In this document: piece by piece, positions 47,612 through 55,230 of the stretch
Layout: every line of letters starts with the position of its first letter
How positions within the stretch are numbered: position 1 is the first letter of the stretch
From: a virus
IMG/VR virus record: IMGVR_UViG_3300021142_000021
Location: 18,376-82,375 of that record
DNA length: 64,000 nt
Strand: one strand, 5' to 3'
Made by a program: the position numbers and the translations under genes
Notes under the pieces: generated by a model
What the model saw: the letters and a program-made list of their open reading frames with translations, nothing else
What the model was told of the DNA's origin: nothing
Database searches by the model: none

Positions 47612-48476
47612 GACTACCAACTATTGTAACCTACGATGCGTAACGTGCAATAGACAAGACGTCATCGGTCCGCTCAAACACATGAGCGTAGACAATTTTA
47701 GCCAATTAATGGTGAAATTAGAGGACCAACCTATACAAGAGGCAAAGCTGATGGGGATGGGCGAACCGTTCTTACATCCACAGTTTTCTGCTATAACACG
47801 CAAATTCAAAAATATATTCCCCAATGCCAAACTTATAAGTGCTACTAATGCACAATATCTGCTAACACAGAATATGGTAGACTCTATGAAGTATATCGAC
47901 ATGCTCTATATAAGTATCGACGGGGCACACGAAAATTATGAACGTATGCGTACTCCAGCCAAGTGGGATAGACTAATTAAATTTTTAGAAGACCTACAAC
48001 ATGTAAATAGATATAACTGCGAAGTAGTAGTTAATTATACTATATCACCCGGTATCGTATATGACATACCTATTATTGAAGAACTTGCACAAGAATACAA
48101 TTTAGGTGAATTGAGACTTAATCTTGTTCAGAACTGGAACGAAGATGAAGGCACCACAACAGGTTATACTGAAGCTGAGTTAAATTTCCTAGACAAATAT
48201 AAAGGCAGGATTAAAGGTAAGGCTCCATGGACTTGGAGCGATTGTATGTGGATTAAGGAAGGATTCTATTCCACAGTCGAAGGTAATGTAAAGGTATGTT
48301 GCATGAATACCGCTGCCAAATCTTTAGGAAATATATTTGAAAGTAGTTTAGATGAGATATTCAAGAGTAGGGAATTCAAAGCAATCAGGTGGGGATGCAA
48401 AACAGATGAACCAACCGATCATTGTCTAACATGTTCCTATAAAGAGTTATCTTCACTATTAAAAAGGTATATATGA
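47586..48476 (+). CDS. Radical SAM protein with SPASM-like C-terminus
   Basis: 296 residues. CNLRCVTC (14-21) is the C-x3-C-x2-C cluster site, and LMGMGEPFLHP (~55-65) the G-E motif. At the C-terminus several cysteines (DCMW, VCC, GC, HCLTC) form a SPASM-like auxiliary cluster region. It overlaps the nucleotidyltransferase by 26 bases. Next to an aminotransferase, it may carry out a radical step on a sugar or amino intermediate such as dehydrogenation or epimerisation. Confidence 0.8.
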   Translation: MKIKYAYIETTNYCNLRCVTCNRQDVIGPLKHMSVDNFSQLMVKLEDQPIQEAKLMGMGEPFLHPQFSAITRKFKNIFPNAKLISATNAQYLLTQNMVDSMKYIDMLYISIDGAHENYERMRTPAKWDRLIKFLEDLQHVNRYNCEVVVNYTISPGIVYDIPIIEELAQEYNLGELRLNLVQNWNEDEGTTTGYTEAELNFLDKYKGRIKGKAPWTWSDCMWIKEGFYSTVEGNVKVCCMNTAAKSLGNIFESSLDEIFKSREFKAIRWGCKTDEPTDHCLTCSYKELSSLLKRYI

Positions 48477-49477
48477 AACAATGGTTAAGTAATATAAAAC
48501 GAGTGGATGTATTGCCCCGCCCCGGAGGTACTGATCTAAGATATTCCGAATGGACACAATCGTTGCCGCCTAAGCTATTCAAGAAGTTTGTTAAAACTCT
48601 TACATGGGAAGACTTTGCATTATATCCCGACACCAATCTACTTAAAACTAAACTAGCAGAACATCATGATATATATCTATCTAATATCTATTTAGGGCCG
48701 GGTAGTGCTGAGTGCATAAGCAATGTGTTTGAATGCTTCTCCGAACATCAGGTAATTACAACAACTATGCCTTGTTTCCCAATGTACGATGTATATACAG
48801 CACAGAATAATTTAACTCTAAATAAAGTATACCCTACACAAGATCTCGGATATGATGTGAGTGAGTTTATTTATGGAAACCTAATAGTAATTTCTAGGCC
48901 ATCTAACCCAACAGGTTATTTCTTTACAAGGGAGGATATAATTAAGATGTTGAGGCACGATTCTGGTAGATGGGTTCTTGTTGACGAAGCATACATAGAT
49001 TATGTTGAGAATAAAGATAGTATTACAGATCTTATAAATCGATACGATAATCTAATTATATCTCGTAGTTTCTCAAAGGTATTCGGTGCCGCCGGTTGCA
49101 GAGTAGGATATCTTATCTCTCACTCACGGAACATCGATCTAATTTCTAAACTTAGACCTATGTATGAGGTTACTGGACCTTCGCAACGCTATGCAATGTT
49201 TCTACTCGATAACCAGACCGAGATAGAAAAGTATTGTAAGAAAACAATACAAGAAAGAAAAAAGCTCTGCAAACTATTTGAGTCTGCAAAGCTCGATGTT
49301 ATCTCATCTCAGGGTAATTGGATTCACGTGCAACAAACTGATGAGTTAGTTGCTGCATTAGATAAAAATAATATTCACGTAAAGAAGAATACTACATTAC
49401 CTTACAGAGACGGGTTATGGTTGAGAATTACTGTCGGTCCCGGCTTGCTTAGCCTTTTCAAAGAAATCATCCATTAA
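48473..49477 (+). CDS. HisC/CobD-like PLP aminotransferase
   Basis: 334 residues, fold type I. GPGSAECISNVFECF (~76-90), NPTGYFFTREDI (~142-153) and VDEAYIDYVE (~168-177) are the conserved PLP-binding blocks. SRSFSKVFGAAGCRVGYLI (~198-216) holds the Schiff-base Lys. The family includes histidinol-phosphate aminotransferase and threonine-phosphate decarboxylase. Either reaction could yield an amino-group decoration for the glycan. The last ~63 bases overlap the convergent HAD gene. Confidence 0.82.
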   Translation: MKQWLSNIKRVDVLPRPGGTDLRYSEWTQSLPPKLFKKFVKTLTWEDFALYPDTNLLKTKLAEHHDIYLSNIYLGPGSAECISNVFECFSEHQVITTTMPCFPMYDVYTAQNNLTLNKVYPTQDLGYDVSEFIYGNLIVISRPSNPTGYFFTREDIIKMLRHDSGRWVLVDEAYIDYVENKDSITDLINRYDNLIISRSFSKVFGAAGCRVGYLISHSRNIDLISKLRPMYEVTGPSQRYAMFLLDNQTEIEKYCKKTIQERKKLCKLFESAKLDVISSQGNWIHVQQTDELVAALDKNNIHVKKNTTLPYRDGLWLRITVGPGLLSLFKEIIH

Positions 49478-49771
49478 CATATTGTGATTGTCGATATAAA
49501 TATCAGCATTAGGTTTTCCAAAGTATATTCTATCAAAATGTAATCCCCAACTATTTAATTGCTTAGTTGTCATTTCTCTGTACTTCTTATCAGCCGCAAT
49601 AGGATCATCATTACACGATTTCATACCTCTACTTGTATAGATAATAATTTCGTGCCCTTGTTCAAACAGACTGTTTAGATAGGAAATTCTATCATTGTAC
49701 GGATTACGTAGATTAACATCGGGATTAAATTCGTCGCATAACACTCCGTCTATATCTATAACTATTCTCAT
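49415..49771 (-). CDS. HAD-family phosphatase, capsule-type
   Basis: 118 residues. MRIVIDIDGVLCDE (1-14) has the DxD nucleophile and proton donor. EIIIYTSRGMKS (~42-53) is motif 2. FDRIYFGKPNADIYIDN (~79-95) gives the motif 3 Lys and the late Asp. This small form is common beside polysaccharide genes. It is convergent with the aminotransferase gene and overlaps its 3' end. It shares one base with the upstream GDPD start/stop. Confidence 0.72.
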   Translation of the reverse strand: MRIVIDIDGVLCDEFNPDVNLRNPYNDRISYLNSLFEQGHEIIIYTSRGMKSCNDDPIAADKKYREMTTKQLNSWGLHFDRIYFGKPNADIYIDNHNMLMDDFFEKAKQAGTDSNSQP

Positions 49772-50220
49772 TAAGCACCTTTAAAAATTGAAAAGTTGTC
49801 ACAGCATATACCTAACGGGTTTAGTGAACCTGCCTGAATTTCTTTAATAATTCTACTATCATTGGGCATAACCATTATACCATCGTGTGTTCGAATACCG
49901 GTATTAGCCCATTTAATCCCTTTCGATGTGAATACATAATCATCCTTATCGTGCCAGAATACATGTACTTTCGGGTTATTGTAAAGACTTACATATCCTT
50001 GTAAATCTTTAGCATGAGTCCATATTTGCGGACGCTCTAAGAAGGATAATTCAATTTCTTCTCTCGGAACATCATGACCTAAATACCATTTATGATTGAT
50101 AAGCCACACATCAATCTCTACGTCATACCCTGCAGCAATTGCCTCTTCTATATATGCAGTTGTGTTTTCCTTTAACTCATTACGACCTTTATAATTACCA
50201 CGGTGTGCTATCCTAATCAT
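49771..50220 (-). CDS. Short glycerophosphodiester phosphodiesterase-like protein
   Basis: 149 residues, about 60% of a usual GDPD. RIAHRGNYKG (3-12), ENTTAYIEEAIAAGYDVEID (18-37) and WYLGHD (~46-51) are the catalytic His, Glu/Asp and His blocks of the GDPD TIM barrel. The barrel must be truncated or completed by a partner. It may cleave glycerophosphodiesters or glycan phosphodiester links. Confidence 0.75.
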   Translation of the reverse strand: MIRIAHRGNYKGRNELKENTTAYIEEAIAAGYDVEIDVWLINHKWYLGHDVPREEIELSFLERPQIWTHAKDLQGYVSLYNNPKVHVFWHDKDDYVFTSKGIKWANTGIRTHDGIMVMPNDSRIIKEIQAGSLNPLGICCDNFSIFKGA

Positions 50221-50446
50221 CTTTAGTTACCTCACCCATCTTGCGTCCAGCCCATTGATAAATTTCAGCAAGTAGTTCACTTGCCTGTAATGCCATAGCT
50301 GAATGTTCTTCATCCAATCCTGGATGATCTCCTAACGCTACCTCAATATGATTACACAGAATATGTGTTCTATCCATAACTTCGAAGTATAGAAACTTAT
50401 CAGGCACAACCGTATTATCGAAATCTTCACTGCGTAGTAAATCCAT
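50213..50446 (-). CDS. Conserved small phage protein
   Basis: 77 residues, acidic and helical (YFEVMDRTHILCNHIEVALGD, then EEHSAMALQASELLAEIYQW). I recall similar short proteins in T4-like marine phages with no assigned role. It overlaps the GDPD start by eight bases. Confidence 0.7.
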   Translation of the reverse strand: MDLLRSEDFDNTVVPDKFLYFEVMDRTHILCNHIEVALGDHPGLDEEHSAMALQASELLAEIYQWAGRKMGEVTKDD

Positions 50447-50447
50447 T

Positions 50448-50936
50448 TTATCTCCTCATCCTTGCTATTTCGGTTGCTTCTTCACTACTGAATACTGGTT
50501 GCAGGCAGCTCTTATGTAAAACTGCTATACCTAAGATATTCGTCCCTGTATACGTTGGCGACGGTTTAGACGAACAGGGTCCTGTGACCCAGACATCCAA
50601 CGAGGGAATATCATTGTCCACTTCCCTTGTAGACGTCGGGCCGCTGAAGCAATCATTGCCCACGGTCTTGACACGTTTGCCATTAGTAATCTTTTCGGGA
50701 GGGGTCTTCGAAAACGTTGAGTGAATTGGCGTTTGCCTCTTCTCTTTTTTGCTGTGCCCATACACGAACTCCATATACTGTTCAAATGTTTCTTTAGGAA
50801 GATGCATATCTTTTAGACGTTGATTTCTATCACGCCAGCCCCGTTCAAACTCTTCCTGCTTTGATTTTGTAATCTTTTCGACGCGCTTCTTATAGGAAGT
50901 TGTTGTAAGTGCTGGCCCGCACAGATGCATACTCAT
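50448..50936 (-). CDS. Conserved phage protein of the MHLCGPALTTT type
   Basis: 162 residues. The N-terminal MHLCGPALTTT followed by a Lys-rich helix, and a C-terminal block with DVWVTGPCSSKPSPTYTG and GIAVLHKSCLQPVF ending in EEATEIARMRR, are features shared by many marine myo- and podoviruses. The function is unknown. ATGA overlap with the gene upstream. Confidence 0.82.
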   Translation of the reverse strand: MSMHLCGPALTTTSYKKRVEKITKSKQEEFERGWRDRNQRLKDMHLPKETFEQYMEFVYGHSKKEKRQTPIHSTFSKTPPEKITNGKRVKTVGNDCFSGPTSTREVDNDIPSLDVWVTGPCSSKPSPTYTGTNILGIAVLHKSCLQPVFSSEEATEIARMRR

Positions 50937-51151
50937 AATCTAAATTGTTTTAGTATTTTGTTTGCTGCACTTATATCAGCCACATCATCATTGAGCAAGG
51001 CAGACTTCATTGCTAATTCTGCACTATATAGAGTCATTATTTCGCTTGCATAATCAATATCATCACTACTCATTTTATTATACCAATCTTTTAAAGTAGC
51101 CTTGTTAATGCTTAGAAGGAAGTCTAGATTACTTCTATCGTAATCATTCAT
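50933..51151 (-). CDS. Hypothetical small helical protein
   Basis: About 72 residues from ATG 51151: MNDYDRSNLDFLLSINKATLKDW, then a helical C-terminus. The frame is open further upstream to 51247. I chose the inner start because GGGAG lies five bases before it and the start falls at the end of the upstream gene, whereas the longer form would overlap that gene by about 100 bases. The function is unknown. Confidence 0.6.
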   Translation of the reverse strand: MNDYDRSNLDFLLSINKATLKDWYNKMSSDDIDYASEIMTLYSAELAMKSALLNDDVADISAANKILKQFRL

Positions 51152-51371
51152 CATCTCTCCCAACGCACCTGACTGCTGCTGCTGCACCATAACATCCAGA
51201 CCCTGCATCACCATCTGAATAGGATCGTGCGTGAAGTTCAGCAGCATTGGCGCACTCTTCTATTAATAGTTTAGCGAACATTTCTATGCTGGCATCGTCT
51301 GCTTCGGAATTACCCGAACTAAATCTAGATATAGTTGCTTGTCTTGCAAGCTCTTTAATTCTTCTGTTCAT
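51144..51371 (-). CDS. Small phage protein, paralogue of the upstream gene
   Basis: 75 residues beginning MNRRIKELARQATISR and containing FAKLLIEECANAAELHA. The upstream gene begins MNERIKELAKQAVVVK and has FAELIVKACAAFIDSHE. The two are tandem copies of a short helical family common in T4-like phages. ATGA overlap between them. Confidence 0.72.
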   Translation of the reverse strand: MNRRIKELARQATISRFSSGNSEADDASIEMFAKLLIEECANAAELHARSYSDGDAGSGCYGAAAAVRCVGRDDE

Positions 51372-51616
51372 TCTTTTATTCCGAAATGCTTTAACACATC
51401 TTTCCCGTACACCATTTCGTAAGGCTCGCCGTATTTGTCAAGCTGTTCATGCGAATCAATAAATGCCGCACATGCCTTGACAATCAACTCGGCGAATTTT
51501 TCCTTGCTAAATTCAAGACTTTCATATGCCCGGGGAGGTAGTCCACCATTGACATGCTGCTTTCTCATTTTTACAACCACTGCCTGTTTGGCAAGTTCTT
51601 TAATTCGTTCATTCAT
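51368..51616 (-). CDS. Small phage protein MNERIKELAKQA family
   Basis: 82 residues. The N-terminal MNERIKELAKQA, the FAELIV helix and the C-terminal YGKDVLKHFGIKE are the features of a widespread marine phage family of unknown role. Upstream member of the tandem pair, lying two bases after the exonuclease gene. Confidence 0.75.
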   Translation of the reverse strand: MNERIKELAKQAVVVKMRKQHVNGGLPPRAYESLEFSKEKFAELIVKACAAFIDSHEQLDKYGEPYEMVYGKDVLKHFGIKE

Positions 51617-51617
51617 A

Positions 51618-52130
51618 TTATTTCTTCTTTATCATATCGAACATTTTGAGTAAGGCTTCTGCATTACCTTTAGCATCATCAACTGGATGATGGGTATGTT
51701 TTGTTTCACGTAGGTGCTTGAAGGTTGACATAGTATCTCCTGCTATTCCCTTATAGAAGGATCCGATATTAGCAGATGACCACCCAAACGGGTTGCGTCC
51801 GAGTTGTTGCCAAAAGTAATAATTTAGGAAGGCTGCATCGTAGCCATTATTGTCCGACCACAGGATAGGTCGTCCACTTACGTTCTTGTTTAGCCATATC
51901 TCGAAGTTTTGCATAGCATCTCGTGGATCAGGAAACTTTAATGTCTCTGGACGAGAGAATCCGCTAATAGCAAGTGCTTCGGGAATATAAATCTCTGAAA
52001 TTGGTTTTAGTTGTGCGTAGAATGTACGCTGTAATCCTGCTTCAACAATAACTGCTCCAAAGCAAATCATTGAATGCATTCCAGGACAAGGTCCATCGCT
52101 CTCGACATCTACTGATACATTTCGACTCAT
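51618..52130 (-). CDS. DEDDh-type 3'-5' exonuclease
   Basis: 170 residues. VSVDVESDGP (~5-14) is motif I with Asp and Glu, WSDNNGYDAAFL (~91-102) motif II, and HHPVDDAKGNAE (~146-157) motif III with the catalytic His and Asp. The short length and the SDGPCPG loop match the single-domain phage and bacterial exonucleases of the RNase T/DnaQ group. It could act on RNA or DNA ends. Its own promoter lies directly upstream. Confidence 0.82.
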   Translation of the reverse strand: MSRNVSVDVESDGPCPGMHSMICFGAVIVEAGLQRTFYAQLKPISEIYIPEALAISGFSRPETLKFPDPRDAMQNFEIWLNKNVSGRPILWSDNNGYDAAFLNYYFWQQLGRNPFGWSSANIGSFYKGIAGDTMSTFKHLRETKHTHHPVDDAKGNAEALLKMFDMIKKK

Positions 52131-52152
52131 AAAATACTTTCTATAAAAGTAC

Positions 52153-52181
52153 AGTATACACTCTCTTAAGAGTCAAGTCAA
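52153..52181 (-). promoter_or_regulatory. Sigma70-type promoter with a palindrome in the spacer
   Basis: Reading on the minus strand, TTGACT (52181-52176), a 17-base spacer and TATACT (52158-52153). The spacer includes the perfect palindrome CTCTTAAGAG (52163-52172), a possible operator. It drives the exonuclease gene and what follows. Confidence 0.7.
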
Positions 52182-52187
52182 CTAGAC

Positions 52188-52526
52188 TTACCCTGTGAAA
52201 AACGTAACCTCTGCGCTATCGTAATCTTTGTTTACAGCAGTCATTACTTCCACTCTTTGATAACCGTCTTTGTCATCTCTTTTACGTAGACCTATGCCCA
52301 TCTTTTTTGATTTAGACCATATGTAGAACTTTGTATTTGAATCTAATGGTGCAAACTTGTTTCTAAAATCTGGAATCTTTTTAATAACTTCTCTTACCTG
52401 AGCTCGAGGAATGTTACGTGCTTCTTCCTGATCTGGCAGATGTTCGTTAATTAGTATACAGATATCTTTTATATTTAATACTGCAATTACACCCTCTTCC
52501 AGTATTTCAAATTCAAATAATTTCAC
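52188..52526 (-). CDS. Hypothetical protein
   Basis: 112 residues, mixed alpha/beta, with a central helix-rich part (EEARNIPRAQVREVIKKI) and a basic loop (KSKKMGIGLRKRDDKDGYQ). No motif that I recognise. ATGA overlap with the gene upstream. Confidence 0.65.
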   Translation of the reverse strand: MKLFEFEILEEGVIAVLNIKDICILINEHLPDQEEARNIPRAQVREVIKKIPDFRNKFAPLDSNTKFYIWSKSKKMGIGLRKRDDKDGYQRVEVMTAVNKDYDSAEVTFFTG

Positions 52527-52885
52527 GGAGTAACTGTTCCGTTAACGGTATTCACAATTGGGATATTTGGGAGAATAAGATATTGCAAATCAATCTGACT
52601 ACGTGGAAACGGCATAAGGATAACATCACGTATAGTCGATGCGGCACCATATCGGACTGTGAAACTTGCTAGTCCTAGATTGGTTTCCTTATCGAACATT
52701 GTATAGATTAGATTAGCTAGACCATTGTTTATAGTTTGAAAGTAGTAGACGTTAGGACCACCATAATCACCGTAAGGAATCACCGAATTTGTGTTAATCG
52801 CGTTCACTACCATCTGCACATTAGCATCTAGTGCTATCGTGTTCTGATTGGTGGAGATTAATAGATTTTGATATGGATATTGCAT
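52523..52885 (-). CDS. Hypothetical protein, structural-like
   Basis: 120 residues, rich in Asn, Tyr and Ile, and beta-prone (YQNLLISTNQNTIAL, DVILMPFPRSQIDLQYLIL). Such composition suits a virion or accessory structural protein, but there is no specific motif. GATAAATA (52897-52890) ends four bases before its ATG. Confidence 0.55.
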   Translation of the reverse strand: MQYPYQNLLISTNQNTIALDANVQMVVNAINTNSVIPYGDYGGPNVYYFQTINNGLANLIYTMFDKETNLGLASFTVRYGAASTIRDVILMPFPRSQIDLQYLILPNIPIVNTVNGTVTP

Positions 52886-52888
52886 CTG

Positions 52889-53161
52889 CTATTTATCGAC
52901 TCTCTTCGGGTCAAGGAGGTGCCGCCTGATCTCACCTAATGAATTGCCAATGCCTGCTCCCATATTACCAATGAGTAATACTATAGGAATACATATTAAG
53001 AAAACAAGTGGCCCGGGAAAAGCGAGCATTAAGAAACAAAGAATAATACCGATTACGTTGATAATTCTACCAGCTGTTACCGCAGCACTTTCATATTTAA
53101 GAACATCTTCTATCGGCAATGCCTTTAATTTTTCTAGCAGATTCTTTTTCTGTTCACTCAT
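52889..53161 (-). CDS. Membrane protein
   Basis: 90 residues. Two hydrophobic segments follow each other (IINVIGIILCFLMLAF and LVFLICIPIVLLIGNMG, ~33-68), forming a hairpin. The N-terminal helix (KKNLLEKLKALPIEDVL) and the C-terminal tail (LLDPKRVDK) are charged and presumably cytoplasmic. The neighbouring gene looks like a superinfection-immunity gene, so an envelope role early in infection is possible. Confidence 0.65.
   Translation of the reverse strand: MSEQKKNLLEKLKALPIEDVLKYESAAVTAGRIINVIGIILCFLMLAFPGPLVFLICIPIVLLIGNMGAGIGNSLGEIRRHLLDPKRVDK
52890..52897 (-). promoter_or_regulatory. GATAAATA motif next to a start codon
   Basis: On the minus strand GATAAATA is followed by GCAG and the ATG at 52885. 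It resembles a T4 late -10 element, but the +1 would fall at the start codon. The same spacing occurs at three homing endonuclease genes. Confidence 0.45.
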
Positions 53162-53364
53162 GTATCTAACCCTTTATATGTATCGATGTCAGTGGTTAGG
53201 AAAGTCCACGCCAATAAAGGCAACCAAAATAGTATAGACCAACCTAAAAGCAAATTAATCCAGAAGCAAATAGTCGTGTGCCTAATATGTCTTACTCGTG
53301 CAACCAACGTAGGGATAAACATAAATATTATTAGGAAGATAAGCACAAAAAGTTCAGTTATCAT
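53158..53364 (-). CDS. Superinfection-immunity-like membrane protein
   Basis: 68 residues. Two membrane helices are separated by a basic loop. FMFIPTLVARVRHIRHTTIC followed by INLLLGWSILFWLPLLAW (~15-58) matches the Imm_superinfect pattern (P-x-x-x-A-x-x-R-x-H ... LN-x-x-x-GW-x-x-x-x-W). T4 Imm blocks DNA entry of later phages at the inner membrane. The assignment is by motif only. Confidence 0.68.
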   Translation of the reverse strand: MITELFVLIFLIIFMFIPTLVARVRHIRHTTICFWINLLLGWSILFWLPLLAWTFLTTDIDTYKGLDT

Positions 53365-53593
53365 TTTTATCCTCTATATAGTTTTCTGGCTCGTCTAGGA
53401 ATTTATCCAATGAATCATTATAATGTAAATCAAAAAGATTGTCGATGTATTCAGAGAAGAATAGTAAACCTAGAGCTAATAAGGCAAGTGGTAATGTTAA
53501 TATAAATCCAAATGTGGCAGCGGTGTCCCGCCATATTAAGAACCTCATAGACAACTCACCAGGACAGGTTATACATTTCCGAAAACTAATCAT
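53354..53593 (-). CDS. Single-pass membrane protein
   Basis: 79 residues. Hydrophobic helix FGFILTLPLALLALGLLFF (~29-47), then an acidic tail (DKFLDEPENYIEDKNDN). An inner ATG (53548, GGTGAG upstream) would give a 64-residue form starting MRFLIWRD. The late promoter TATAAATA lies just upstream. Confidence 0.6.
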   Translation of the reverse strand: MISFRKCITCPGELSMRFLIWRDTAATFGFILTLPLALLALGLLFFSEYIDNLFDLHYNDSLDKFLDEPENYIEDKNDN

Positions 53594-53618
53594 TTGGTGT
53601 TCTCTCTATTAAGTTTAC

Positions 53619-53626
53619 TATTTATA
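53619..53626 (-). promoter_or_regulatory. T4-type late promoter TATAAATA
   Basis: A perfect TATAAATA on the minus strand, 25 bases before ATG 53593, followed by AGAGAG as a ribosome site. It would drive the membrane-protein genes 53593 to 52889. Confidence 0.68.
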
Positions 53627-53628
53627 CC

Positions 53629-53976
53629 CTATAGACATATTCCAATACAGTTCTTATTGCATACATGATTTAGAGAACAGACTGTTACCTCTGTCCCGGA
53701 ATCATTCATAATCTTATCAATAACCCTTTGTTGTGTTTCTGAAAGATTACCAAACTCGTTGAATAGGTCTTCTATTTCGACAACATGATATCCCGTAAGA
53801 AGATGTTTGTCTTCTTTCTCGGAATCGTGTTTAACTCGATCTGTATACCGTACATGAGCTCTGGCTCTGGCGCCATCTTCTATTGTTTTCATAGCACGTT
53901 TCTCACCTTCTTTGTATGCCCACCATATCATTACTAATATGGCAAGAATAGCCAATATTATAAAAAGAAAAGTCAT
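53629..53976 (-). CDS. Membrane-anchored hypothetical protein
   Basis: About 115 residues from ATG 53976, chosen because GGAGG lies seven bases before it; the frame is open to 54009. One N-terminal membrane helix (MTFLFIILAILAILVMIWWAY), a basic stretch (RARAHVRYTDRVK), a helical middle and a Cys-rich end (VCSLNHVCNKNCIGICL) with four to five cysteines that might bind a metal. Possibly a signal-anchor protein. The function is unknown. Confidence 0.65.
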   Translation of the reverse strand: MTFLFIILAILAILVMIWWAYKEGEKRAMKTIEDGARARAHVRYTDRVKHDSEKEDKHLLTGYHVVEIEDLFNEFGNLSETQQRVIDKIMNDSGTEVTVCSLNHVCNKNCIGICL

Positions 53977-54018
53977 GTTATCCTCCGTTGTGAACGTTAT
54001 ATTATACACTGAACTGAT

Positions 54019-54243
54019 TTATAAACCGAATTTAAGTTTGAATGCTTTTGTATCTTCTTCGTGGCGAAATATAATTCCACCTGCGATATCAACTCCATAT
54101 GCACATATGGTATAGGTGTGATCAAACTGCCAGTTACCATCTGCTACATTATCGTGGCACCAGTCTTCAACAGTTCGGAAAAGCATATAGGATTCAACAA
54201 CGTCAATATTACCAATTACATTTTGTAACCTTATATTTGCCAT
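54019..54243 (-). CDS. Array member 16 (FKLKFGL-tail small protein)
   Basis: 74 residues, the most downstream member of the tandem array. It ends EDTKAFKLKFGL and has the family helix VEDWCHDNVADGNWQF with a following beta strand. AGAGGATTT is its ribosome site, and a GATAAATA motif stands upstream (54274-54267), so it may be expressed separately. The function is unknown. Confidence 0.72.
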   Translation of the reverse strand: MANIRLQNVIGNIDVVESYMLFRTVEDWCHDNVADGNWQFDHTYTICAYGVDIAGGIIFRHEEDTKAFKLKFGL

Positions 54244-54266
54244 TAAATCCTCTAGCTAATTGGCAG

Positions 54267-54274
54267 TATTTATC
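54267..54274 (-). promoter_or_regulatory. Late promoter motif GATAAATA inside the array
   Basis: Minus-strand GATAAATA in the 33-base gap between array members 15 and 16, 24 bases before the ATG at 54243. It is one of the few real gaps in the array. Confidence 0.6.
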
Positions 54275-54276
54275 TT

Positions 54277-54474
54277 CTATAAACCAAATTTAAGTCTAAA
54301 AGCTAACGCATCTTCTCTAGTTTCAAATCGTATTGTACCGGGATGGTGTGTACCAAATCCGTAGAGTTGCCAGTTAGATCTGCCAATAGTTCCATTTAGC
54401 CATCGTCGATATTCATTATTATGATCAAAGAATTTCCCATCGAAATTAAATTCTATAAAGTATTCTTCATCCAT
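54277..54474 (-). CDS. Array member 15
   Basis: 65 residues. YRRWLNGTIGRSNWQLYGFG gives the W-helix and aromatic strand, and the tail is REDALAFRLKFGL. The N-terminus MDEEYFIEFNF is more acidic than that of other members. It overlaps member 14 by eight bases. Confidence 0.72.
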   Translation of the reverse strand: MDEEYFIEFNFDGKFFDHNNEYRRWLNGTIGRSNWQLYGFGTHHPGTIRFETREDALAFRLKFGL

Positions 54475-54751
54475 TGAATTTTAACTTTATTATTAGCCAG
54501 AGTTCTTCATGTACATCGAACATATTAGTCACATAAAATTCTCTATCTATTTTTCCTAACTTATGTATATACCATTGCCTCTGATCTTGTGTCTGCAACC
54601 ACTCTGTTACATCTCTAGATACCAATATAGTATACCACATTACACCATCTACTTCAGCCTGAGCTTCTATTCTGTGGAAAGCATTAACGGACCCGTCGGT
54701 ACTAGCCCATGTCACTTCTATACCTTGTTCCTTAAACTTCACACCATCCAT
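54467..54751 (-). CDS. Array member 14 (degenerate tail)
   Basis: 94 residues from ATG 54751, which overlaps the upstream stop (TAATG); the frame itself is open to 54832. VTEWLQTQDQRQWYIHKLG is the W-helix. The tail HEELWLIIKLKFNG is a changed version of the family ending. Longer than most members because of an N-terminal beta extension. Confidence 0.65.
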   Translation of the reverse strand: MDGVKFKEQGIEVTWASTDGSVNAFHRIEAQAEVDGVMWYTILVSRDVTEWLQTQDQRQWYIHKLGKIDREFYVTNMFDVHEELWLIIKLKFNG

Positions 54752-54957
54752 TACATCCACCTTAATTTGAATATTACAGCATCTTCCTGTTCCAGGAATA
54801 CACCTGCTAAATGACCATTCACATGACCCCATTCGGGCTCTGTATTTTCTTTTAACCAGTCAATCATGCCATCGGGTGCCTTAAATTCACCATACTTACC
54901 ATGCGGAGGAAAAGCAACGTATATAACACCCTCTCCATATTCTCTAACTGACATCAT
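54751..54957 (-). CDS. Array member 13
   Basis: 68 residues. MIDWLKENTEPEWGHVNGHL is a typical helix-plus-W block, then EQEDAVIFKLRWM. This FKLRW ending is the form I recall from small proteins of other marine T4-like phages. Confidence 0.7.
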   Translation of the reverse strand: MMSVREYGEGVIYVAFPPHGKYGEFKAPDGMIDWLKENTEPEWGHVNGHLAGVFLEQEDAVIFKLRWM

Positions 54958-55229
54958 GGTAATGGTTTAGCCTGTAGTTTAATCCACATAAATTCTTCCA
55001 TGTCGCATTCGCCGAATGTCTCTTTTAAATCTTCCATTCGATTTTTATAATATCTAACTTCGTTATCTTCCTCACGCCATACTCTTTCCGCGAGTGTCAA
55101 TGCCGTGCTATTATATAGTAATCTCGTCTCGAAATGTTCGTTAGAGATGCTATGAACATCGCGCTGCACCCAATACCTGCCTCGTACACCATACCAAGAA
55201 CCATCTGCCTCGTAATAAAGATTTACCAT
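54954..55229 (-). CDS. Array member 12 (divergent)
   Basis: 91 residues. It keeps the position and ATGA coupling, but the tail is MEEFMWIKLQAKPLP and the middle is rich in Arg and Glu. N-terminal YYEADGSWYGVRGRYWVQRD is aromatic. Possibly a diverged or decaying member, or an unrelated gene inserted in the array. Confidence 0.6.
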   Translation of the reverse strand: MVNLYYEADGSWYGVRGRYWVQRDVHSISNEHFETRLLYNSTALTLAERVWREEDNEVRYYKNRMEDLKETFGECDMEEFMWIKLQAKPLP

Positions 55230-55230
55230 A

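Noticed and set aside
21414-49477. Diversity-generating retroelement or prophage integration module
   Set aside because: No reverse transcriptase, integrase, recombinase or template/variable repeat pair was seen. The repeated genes are diverged paralogues.
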